DNA from: JAWKOK01 sp963765875
GTDB lineage: Bacteria; Chloroflexota; Anaerolineae; Caldilineales; Caldilineaceae
Direction: 5' to 3'
Length of the DNA stretch: 64,000 bases
Assembly: GCA_963765875.1 (NCBI GenBank)
Contig: CAVXYK010000003.1
Span: 62,001-126,000 of the forward strand
A program made the translations under genes and the position numbers. Positions 56,921 to 64,000 of the stretch are shown here, in pieces. The stretch's first letter is position 1. Every line of letters starts with the position of its first letter. Below the pieces are notes generated by a model, which did no database searches, was not told the DNA's origin, and worked only from the letters and a program-made list of their open reading frames with translations.

Positions 56921-58480
56921 ATGCGCTATCTTTCGATTCTTGTATTCACATCCGGGCTGGTCACGCTGGGCATGGAACTGAGCGCGTCACGCCTGCTTGA
57001 ACCGGCCTTCGGCAACAATCAGATTATCTGGTCAGCGCTGATCGGGTTGATCCTGCTCTACCTGGCGGTGGGCGCATGGTTTGGCGGCAGACTGGCGGAC
57101 CGCTTTCCACGCCAAAGAGAACTCGACATCACCCTGACGCTGGCAGCCATAGGCGTTGCTCTGGTTCCACTTTTTAGTGGAACCGTGTTGGGATGGGCCT
57201 CGCGAGGACTGGCCGGCTTTTCACTGGGGCTGTTGGCCGGATCACTGTTCGCCATCTTGATCTTGTTCAGCATCCCCGGCATTCTCTTGGGCACAGCTAC
57301 GCCCTGGGCAATCCGCCTATCGTTGCACGATCTGCAATCGACAGGACAGACTGCCGGTCGCTTCTCCGCCACAGCCACTGCCGGCAGCATCCTGGGGGCC
57401 TTTCTGCCTGCGCTCTGGCTCATCCCCGCGGTGGGCACGCGCTGGACATTCTTCATTCTTGCGTTGACATTGTTGATAGTAATCTCGCTGGGAGCTTTGC
57501 GTCAGAGCCACCGTTGGGTGCCGCTCGTTGCGTTTGCCGCCGTACTACTCGTTGCAGTCTTAAGTCGTCCCTCACAAGGGGTACTGGGGCTTTGGAGCGA
57601 CAGCCAGACCGGGCCCATCCTGTACGAGGACGAAAGCGCCTTCAACTATATTTCTGTACGTCAATGGGGCAACGAGCATCATCTCAAGCTCAATGACGGC
57701 ATCGGCATTCACAGTGTCCACCACCCCGATATGTTGCTCAGCCGGGGCATTTGGGACTACTTCCTCCTGGCGCCGCTCTTCCAACCCACATGGTCCGAAA
57801 AGCACGCCCCGGACGATCTGTTGATCATCGGGCTGGCCGCCGGGACCGTAAGCGAACTCTACACGGACATCTACGGTCCACTCCCCATCACCGGCATCGA
57901 GCTGGATCCACAGATCATTGAGGTGGGGCGAGAGTTCTTCGACATGAACCAGCCCAATCTTGATGCGATTGCCGCCGATGGTCGTCGATGGCTATCTCAA
58001 CAGCCGTCGGATGCCACCTGGGATGTGGTGGCCATTGACGCCTATCGTCCGCCCTACATTCCGTTTCACCTGACAACGGTCGAGTTCTTCCAACTCGTGC
58101 ACGAACACCTGAGTGAGGATGGCGTTGTCACCATCAATGTCGGTCGAACAGAGACCAACTTCGCACTGGTCGAAGCGCTGGTCTCAACGTTGAGCACGGT
58201 CTTCCCGTCGGTCTTTGTGATCGACGAGCCGGGACCGCCAGACACCTTGGCGAACTCGTTGGTCGTCGCCACGATGCAGCCAATGACACTCGAAAACGTG
58301 TCGGCAAACCTCGCCGATTTACCTGAGGCAATGACTCCGGAATTTCAGGAACTTGCGCTGAGGGCGGCGCAGGCGCGCATTCCCCAGCCCGCGCCAGACC
58401 CGATCATCTTTACAGACGACCGGGCTCCGATTGAACGGATCGTACATAGCATCATTGCAGATTATTTGGTGGGGAATTAG
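56921..58480 (+). CDS. Membrane-anchored spermidine synthase-like protein
   Basis: A roughly 519-residue fusion. The first 210 residues hold about six or seven transmembrane helices (from RYLSILVFTSGLVTLGMELSA, and including LIGLILLYLAVGAWFGG). The C-terminal half is a SpeE-like methyltransferase fold: LLIIGLAAGTVSELY (motif I), GIELDPQIIEVGREFF, AIAADGRRWL and VVAIDAYRPPYIPFHLTT, where the usual catalytic Asp region DAY is present. Such proteins are common in Chloroflexota; their polyamine synthase activity is untested, and a decarboxy-SAM site is not certain. ATG 56921 has no Shine-Dalgarno; the longer frame from 56771 would run through the MITE. It is bounded by palindromic repeats on both sides. 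Confidence 0.8.
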   Translation: MRYLSILVFTSGLVTLGMELSASRLLEPAFGNNQIIWSALIGLILLYLAVGAWFGGRLADRFPRQRELDITLTLAAIGVALVPLFSGTVLGWASRGLAGFSLGLLAGSLFAILILFSIPGILLGTATPWAIRLSLHDLQSTGQTAGRFSATATAGSILGAFLPALWLIPAVGTRWTFFILALTLLIVISLGALRQSHRWVPLVAFAAVLLVAVLSRPSQGVLGLWSDSQTGPILYEDESAFNYISVRQWGNEHHLKLNDGIGIHSVHHPDMLLSRGIWDYFLLAPLFQPTWSEKHAPDDLLIIGLAAGTVSELYTDIYGPLPITGIELDPQIIEVGREFFDMNQPNLDAIAADGRRWLSQQPSDATWDVVAIDAYRPPYIPFHLTTVEFFQLVHEHLSEDGVVTINVGRTETNFALVEALVSTLSTVFPSVFVIDEPGPPDTLANSLVVATMQPMTLENVSANLADLPEAMTPEFQELALRAAQARIPQPAPDPIIFTDDRAPIERIVHSIIADYLVGN

Positions 58481-58975
58481 GGCCTGTTGACATTTGGACG
58501 CAACGGTTGAAACCGGCTGCTAACAACGAGAAGTACCCTCAGGCACTTTGGCCTAGCCGCCAAGGCGGCATGTGGGTGTTCGCACCGGGATTTTGAAGGT
58601 TCAGAAATTAATCCGGTAGCCGTAGGTGCGGTTTGTAACCGCACAATCTGCGGAAGTCCTGAATGATTTTGGAGTCGTGCGGTTACAGACCCATGCGCAT
58701 CAAGCTAAGGTTGTGTTGAGCCGACCGCTGTTGCGAACGGGCTTGCAGCAACGGCTGAAGCCGGCTGCTAACAGCGAAAAGCCGCCTCAGCGGCTGAGAT
58801 TTAGCGCCTGAGGGCGCTTTTTACTGTTAGCGGCGGGATTCATCCCTGCCGAAGCCGACGCCGCCGCTAGACATAACCTTAGCTTGATGCCTATGGGTTA
58901 TAGACCGCACCTACATTATTACCGAAGTATTTGGTTAACCTTCAACAGCCCGGCAATCGAAATGTCAACGAAACC
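58481..58975. repeat. Composite palindromic repeat element, copy 2
   Basis: It starts immediately after the upstream gene's stop with GGCCTGTTGACATTT (58481-58495) and ends with the complementary AAATGTCAACGAAACC (58960-58975), the same ends as copy 1. Inside are a diverged copy of the CAACGG-TTGAAACCGGCTGCTAACA core, a GTGCGGTT palindrome (58626-58644) and a second core copy (58745-58850). No gene is seen. It looks like repeats inserted into repeats. Confidence 0.65.
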
Positions 58976-59055
58976 GAGTGGCAGGCAAATGGGTTTGTGA
59001 ACAACATGTAGCGCCGATTGCCCAGAGGTCTGGCTTCTGGGAAAAGCCGGACTAC

Positions 59056-59598
59056 CTAGTCGTGCGAGGGTGTGCGCGGCGGCTCAGAAAGGTCGGCGGC
59101 GATAAGGCTCGGCAAGATGGAAGCGCCGTAGCGCTTCACCAAACGCCCATGGCGGATGCCGATATTACCGCTAAGGATATCTTTTGGGCTCCAATGCCCT
59201 TTGTAGCGAATGAAGCTGGCGACCTCCCAGGCCCAGAGCAGACAGATTGCCGCAGGCGTCGGTAGCCAAAAACCAACGAAGACAAATGCGGTGTAGTGGC
59301 GCGCTGGATTAAAATCATCCAGAATGTCGGACCGGAAGCCCGCCGTGCCGAAGCGAATCGGAGGCGCTCCGGACATCTGTCTTAGAAATCGCATGGGCTG
59401 CTCGACGTCGCCGAGGCGAATATAGGCGCAGTCCTCGCCCATGCGCAGGATGAGTTGGGCCGTATCTGCCCGAGTGACCCATGCCCACTGCACAAGGTCG
59501 TTTACGTAGACGATAAAGGCGTCCAGGCCGGTAGAGGGGCTCTTTTGAGCGTCGACAATATCAGTCAAGATATCAATTCCCAGGTTTGATGCAAGCAC
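59056..59598 (-). CDS. Hypothetical protein with one membrane segment
   Basis: A 180-residue protein; no family recognised. The N-terminal half is a soluble alpha/beta region (LDAFIVYVNDLVQWAWV, AYIRLGDVEQPMRFLRQM). It is followed by a hydrophobic, aromatic segment (HYTAFVFVGFWLPTPAAICLLWAWEVASF) and a basic tail. Composition and codon use look like real coding sequence, and no longer frame competes. The start codon would be GTG 59598; a TTG inside, after GGGAATTGATATC, is an alternative. The gene lies next to a repeat-rich region and has no partner, so the call is tentative. Confidence 0.4.
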   Translation of the reverse strand: MLASNLGIDILTDIVDAQKSPSTGLDAFIVYVNDLVQWAWVTRADTAQLILRMGEDCAYIRLGDVEQPMRFLRQMSGAPPIRFGTAGFRSDILDDFNPARHYTAFVFVGFWLPTPAAICLLWAWEVASFIRYKGHWSPKDILSGNIGIRHGRLVKRYGASILPSLIAADLSEPPRTPSHD

Positions 59599-59845
59599 TA
59601 GATTGATGAAGTTAGCAGGCGTTATCAGCCAAGCCGATCAACCTTAACCGAAATGTAGTTGCGTGACAAACGTCCTTGCTTGAACAACGATATTTTTCGA
59701 CGTTCTCCAAGACAGAATTTGAGCGTACAATCTTGCCCGAACATTCAATTTGAGCTATTCTTGGATTCAATCACCTGATTATGAACACCTGATTACAAAC
59801 ACGGATGCCCAACTGCCCTGATTTCAGGGGACGGAGAAAATCAGA

Positions 59846-60382
59846 ATGTCCAACAGCGGTTCTCGACTAGCTATCATCGGTCCGATCATCGGCTTTATTC
59901 TCGTCTACTTCATTGTTGGCGCCGCGATGGACCAGATTCATGCCGACCAGGAGACGCTCAAAGAATTTGGCGTGGCCACGGTACAGGATCTCCAAAAGCT
60001 GGGTCCAGAGAGGATCGAGGCGATTGAAGAGGTCCAGGTCGAAGAGGTCATCGCCGAAGACGAAGCAATGGACGAAGCGGTCGTTGCTGCTGAAGAAGAA
60101 GAGGCCCAAGATGAAGCTGCGGAGGACGACGCAGCTGTTGTGGAAGAGGAAGCTTCAGGCGGCGCCGTGGAAGCCGACACAGCTGAAGCTGCTGAAGGAA
60201 CAGTAGAGGCAGCCGTAGATGAAGCCCCGGCCGAAGCGGAAGTCTCAGCCGAGGATGAAGCCGCAGCAGAGGAGGCTTCCGGCGTAGACGTAGCAGCTGA
60301 TGACGTGGAAGACTCTGGAGAAGCATTAGACGCCGTTGAAGAAGCTGCGGCTGAAGAAGAAGAACCGGCATCCACGGATTAA
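59846..60382 (+). CDS. Membrane-anchored, highly acidic Ala/Glu-rich protein
   Basis: A 178-residue protein with an N-terminal transmembrane helix (LAIIGPIIGFILVYFIVGAA), a short globular part (DQETLKEFGVATVQDLQKLGPERIEAI, resembling a helix-hairpin-helix-like segment) and a 115-residue tail almost wholly of Glu, Asp, Ala and Val. The tail should be disordered and strongly negative. GGAG lies about 10 nt before the ATG. A strong terminator follows. No function can be assigned; a periplasmic or cytoplasmic charged spacer, or a cation/protein-binding tail, are possible. Confidence 0.65.
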   Translation: MSNSGSRLAIIGPIIGFILVYFIVGAAMDQIHADQETLKEFGVATVQDLQKLGPERIEAIEEVQVEEVIAEDEAMDEAVVAAEEEEAQDEAAEDDAAVVEEEASGGAVEADTAEAAEGTVEAAVDEAPAEAEVSAEDEAAAEEASGVDVAADDVEDSGEALDAVEEAAAEEEEPASTD

Positions 60383-60411
60383 CCTCCGGTCGGATCGCCT
60401 GATTTTGAATA

Positions 60412-60461
60412 GAAAATGAAGAGGGGCTGTCTGCATGCAGACAGCCCCTCTTCGTTTTCTA
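60412..60461. terminator. Bidirectional intrinsic terminator
   Basis: A 17-bp perfect stem (GAAGAGGGGCTGTCTGC with its complement, 60418-60453, 2-nt centre) flanked by AGAAAAT on one side and GTTTTCT plus ATTTT on the other. It terminates the acidic-protein gene from the left and purH from the right. Confidence 0.9.
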
Positions 60462-60525
60462 TTTTGCGATCTCACCGACAAACACCTCGTCAGGCACGGC
60501 CCGAGCTTGCGGACTCTGCCTGCAC

Positions 60526-62058
<1,533 letters not shown>

Positions 62059-62105
62059 GTTTTTGTTCCTCCCGGAAACAGGCATTTATGATGGAATTCA
62101 CCAAC

Positions 62106-62137
62106 AAAAAAAGGGTCGTCAAACAACCTGTTCGACC
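62106..62137 (-). terminator. Attenuator terminator in the purH leader
   Basis: In the minus-strand RNA, GGTCG, an inner AACA/TGTT pair and CGACC form a stem directly followed by C and seven U (62106-62112). It lies just downstream of the riboswitch 3' strand and about 48 nt before the purH ATG, placed for riboswitch-controlled termination. Confidence 0.75.
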
Positions 62138-62143
62138 ACCCCA

Positions 62144-62230
62144 GCCCAGGCGAACGACTGTCGAGTTCAAACGTCTCTCTCCCCCGTGGTATGACTCCAC
62201 GTCCACACAATGTGCGGTTCGCCAGTCGAG
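62144..62230 (-). promoter_or_regulatory. ZTP (pfl) riboswitch upstream of purH
   Basis: The minus-strand RNA has the pfl-motif order: CGACUGGCGAAC (5' strand of P1), a short hairpin GUGG-AGUCAUA-CCAC followed by GGGGGAG, a variable linker, then GUUCGCC-UGGGC, in which GUUCGCC pairs perfectly with GGCGAAC and UGGGC is the conserved 3' tail. ZTP riboswitches sense ZMP/ZTP and commonly control purH and folate genes, so the context matches. A terminator follows at once, suggesting that ligand binding prevents termination (ON switch). Recognised by motif, not by a covariance search. Confidence 0.85.
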
Positions 62231-62252
62231 AAACGTCAGTGTATACAGAAGG

Positions 62253-62282
62253 AGTATAGGCGCGGTGCAGCGACAGTGTCAA
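62253..62282 (-). promoter_or_regulatory. Promoter of purH
   Basis: On the minus strand: consensus TTGACA (62277-62282), an 18-nt spacer, TATACT (62253-62258). The predicted start near 62246 places the riboswitch at the very 5' end of a roughly 190-nt leader. Confidence 0.8.
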
Positions 62283-62304
62283 ACGGGGTCGGCCACGTGC
62301 TGCT

Positions 62305-62411
62305 TGCTGCGTGAGACTATCGAAAAGGACGTTCGAAGGCGATTCAAATGTCCCAACTGCTGTGCAGAAACCGGACATACGTTCTGCTCCGATAGAGAAT
62401 ATCACGCAGCA
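62305..62411. repeat. Inverted repeat upstream of the purH promoter
   Basis: TGCTGCGTGA (62305-62314) plus CTATCG pair with CGATAG (62390-62395) plus TCACGCAGCA (62402-62411) across about 70 nt. No gene is visible in it. It lies between the Gfo/Idh/MocA stop and the purH promoter and may be a dispersed repeat. Confidence 0.5.
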
Positions 62412-62460
62412 CGTAGCAAGTAGCCGAAACCCCAACACATTACGCAGCAGCCTTCCCCTC

Positions 62461-63711
62461 TCACCCCAACCCATAGAACGCGTCAATCTCCGCCTGATAG
62501 GCATTGGCCACACCTGACAGCACTTCCATCAGGGAAACCTGCCGTTTGAGCGTCGACGATTCGAGCATGGCAAAGGCGCAGGCCAAATCGTAGAGGCCTT
62601 CGCGACCACTGGTCTCGGGATCGCGCCCCTCTTCGATTCCCCGCAGCCAGTCGAGTTGCTGAATGGCAAATGGATCAGTCAGGCCCAGCGGGAAGAAAAA
62701 TTCACATTCATCGGTTGTGAGATCGGCTTCAAAATGGTCGATCAGCGGCGTGCGCAAACCACTGTCACTGACCAGTTGACCACCAACGATCGATCCTTCA
62801 CTGCCATAGAACGCGGGCGCGCCCGGCACCTCTAGTGGGTCGCCATGGCCGGCCCATGACCAAAGCAACTGTCCAATCGCGTCATTTTCGAAGCCGACCG
62901 TGGCCAGATAAGTATCATCGACATTGGCCGGGACCGTCTCGATCACATTGCCGTCGCCATCGCGCCGGTAGCGGGTCGGCTCGAACGTTCGGGCCACGGC
63001 GCTGACCCAGTCCACCTCGCCAAATACGTAGCGCAACAGATGGAACTGATGGACACCGATATCGATAGATCCACCGCCGCCGGCACGCAATTTGTCATGC
63101 CGCCAAGGCGTCTCTGCCGTCACAATGTCCGGCGACCAGACGCCGCCGAGTGAGCCCATCAGTGCCATCTGTGGATCACCGATGAGGCCGCTGTGCACGG
63201 CCCAACCCGCAGCACGGGTAAACTTTCCCTGCCGAACGTTTTCGAACGTGCCAAGCGTCAATCCTTTCATGGCAGCCAGATCGACCATGCGCATGGCCGC
63301 TTTCACGGAGATGGCCAGCGGCTTCTGGGCAAGCAAATGCTTGCCTTTGAGCAACGCTTCTTCGGCAATCTGATGGTGCAATGCCAACGTCGTGAAATCA
63401 TTGACGGCATCCACCACGTCATCGGCCAACATCTCGGAATAGTCAGTGTAGACCGGTACATCAATGTCATCCTGGAAATCGTTCAGATAGGTGTGGGGCG
63501 CGGCCAGCGGATCGCCGGTTTCCGGCGGCAACACCGGCGGACGGGGCCGCGGACCTTCTCCCCGTCGCAAGAACATGCGTGCATCGTCCTCCTGTCGCGC
63601 CACCAACGCAGTGATGCGGAAGTTGTCGACGCCTAGTTCACGTAGTTTCTTATAGCCCTGCAAGTGGGCATTCAATATGCGACCGCAGCCGACAATGCCA
63701 ATTCGAATCAT
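62461..63711 (-). CDS. Gfo/Idh/MocA family NAD(P)-dependent oxidoreductase
   Basis: A 416-residue sugar or cyclitol dehydrogenase-like protein. N-terminal Rossmann motif RIGIVGCGRILNAHLQGY; the family EKP-like motif appears as GKHLLAQKPLAISV, with the conserved Lys that usually contacts NAD and substrate. The C-terminal beta sheet has GGGSIDIGVHQFHLLRYVFGE, where the conserved Asp and His match the catalytic D-x-x-x-H pattern. ATG 63711 has AGGAGA 4 nt upstream. A second member starts right of it, suggesting a cluster for one pathway. The substrate is unknown. Confidence 0.9.
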   Translation of the reverse strand: MIRIGIVGCGRILNAHLQGYKKLRELGVDNFRITALVARQEDDARMFLRRGEGPRPRPPVLPPETGDPLAAPHTYLNDFQDDIDVPVYTDYSEMLADDVVDAVNDFTTLALHHQIAEEALLKGKHLLAQKPLAISVKAAMRMVDLAAMKGLTLGTFENVRQGKFTRAAGWAVHSGLIGDPQMALMGSLGGVWSPDIVTAETPWRHDKLRAGGGGSIDIGVHQFHLLRYVFGEVDWVSAVARTFEPTRYRRDGDGNVIETVPANVDDTYLATVGFENDAIGQLLWSWAGHGDPLEVPGAPAFYGSEGSIVGGQLVSDSGLRTPLIDHFEADLTTDECEFFFPLGLTDPFAIQQLDWLRGIEEGRDPETSGREGLYDLACAFAMLESSTLKRQVSLMEVLSGVANAYQAEIDAFYGLG

Positions 63712-63912
63712 GATTCTCCTTTTTCCTGTATGCCTGTTTGGAGAGCGTTTTCGCCAAAGATGAGTCCACTACAGAAAGGGATCCAGGAGCGAATAACACC
63801 CAATTTCGCCCTTGGGCGACGACACAATTCGCGACAACTCGTGACCATTCGTGTTAAGAAAAGGCTTTCTGTATTGGACTAATCTGAGGCAAGTCCTTTC
63901 CGCTCAGCGCTA

Positions 63913-64000
63913 TTAACCGTAGACCGGCAGGGGCAATGACACAGCCTCACCATAGGTTGCAGAGAGCAGGCCGGCTTCCAGAATCTCCTGGGCATCCCGG
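63913..64000 (-). CDS. Gfo/Idh/MocA oxidoreductase, C-terminal fragment at window edge
   Basis: On the minus strand the frame entering at the right edge reads RDAQEILEAGLLSATYGEAVSLPLPVYG and then stops (TAA, 63913-63915). This is the usual C-terminal end of Gfo/Idh/MocA proteins (G-R-D-A-L-x-V-x-E-A-x-x-x-S...). The rest of the gene lies beyond the window. It would be the gene upstream of the 416-residue paralogue, with about 200 bp between them containing simple 10-nt-period repeats (CAATTCGCGA, CAACTCGTGA, CCATTCGTGT). Confidence 0.7.
   Translation of the reverse strand, partial: RDAQEILEAGLLSATYGEAVSLPLPVYG

Overview
The window is about 64 kb of a moderately GC-rich bacterial chromosome. 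Gene content fits a Chloroflexota bacterium (Caldilineae/Anaerolineae-like): a Pro/Ala-linker SH3 protein, a DUF1800-DUF1501 Tat pair, a BMP-type ABC transporter, a FadN-type beta-oxidation pair, a MurA with Asp in place of the catalytic Cys, and many short-unit intergenic hairpins. No rRNA, tRNA, CRISPR array, transposase or phage gene was recognised. The phylum is inferred from content and style; no marker comparison was possible.

Layout. 1-5.4 kb: SH3 protein end, a frameshifted serine hydrolase, a UroD-like protein, an aminotransferase and a RelE/Phd toxin-antitoxin pair with a clear promoter and operator. 5.4-18.2 kb: murA, a membrane protein, gyrB (three frameshifts), a peptide-type ABC importer (binding protein plus two permeases, no ATPase), a phosphotransferase, NDH-2 and a YihY-type membrane protein. 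18.4-20.5 kb: an unknown protein, ndk and a TPR protein. 20.8-28.8 kb: a six-gene minus-strand operon joining a BMP/nucleoside-type ABC transporter to a toroid-fold protein and an HDAC-family deacetylase; hyuA and a sulfatase lie on the other strand (28.9-32.7 kb). 32.7-42.5 kb: rnhA, an M23 peptidase, then the core run trmD-rplS-rnhB-yraN-miaA-relA/spoT and an atypical winged-helix regulator. 42.9-51.7 kb: pepF, acnA, a DUF6958-like protein, a cupin and the DUF1501/DUF1800 pair. 52.3-58.5 kb: fadN, a four-helix-bundle protein, fadA and a membrane-anchored spermidine-synthase-like protein, with several palindromic elements around them. 59-64 kb: an unknown protein, a very acidic anchored protein, purH under a ZTP riboswitch, and Gfo/Idh/MocA oxidoreductases.

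Three observations stand out. (1) At least ten intergenic loci carry G-rich/C-rich inverted arms built from degenerate tandem units of exactly 7 or 8 nt; units differ between loci, but both arms of a locus share them and can differ by about one whole unit. In one locus the space between the arms encodes a four-helix-bundle (23S-rRNA intervening-sequence type) protein, inserted between fadN and fadA. This is the best candidate here for an undescribed mobile or self-diversifying element. (2) purH has a textbook promoter, a ZTP (pfl) riboswitch and an intrinsic terminator in its leader. (3) About a dozen frame breaks fall in otherwise conserved genes, most of them in the first 17 kb, including three in gyrB. 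Sequence error is the likeliest explanation, so those genes are annotated across the breaks.
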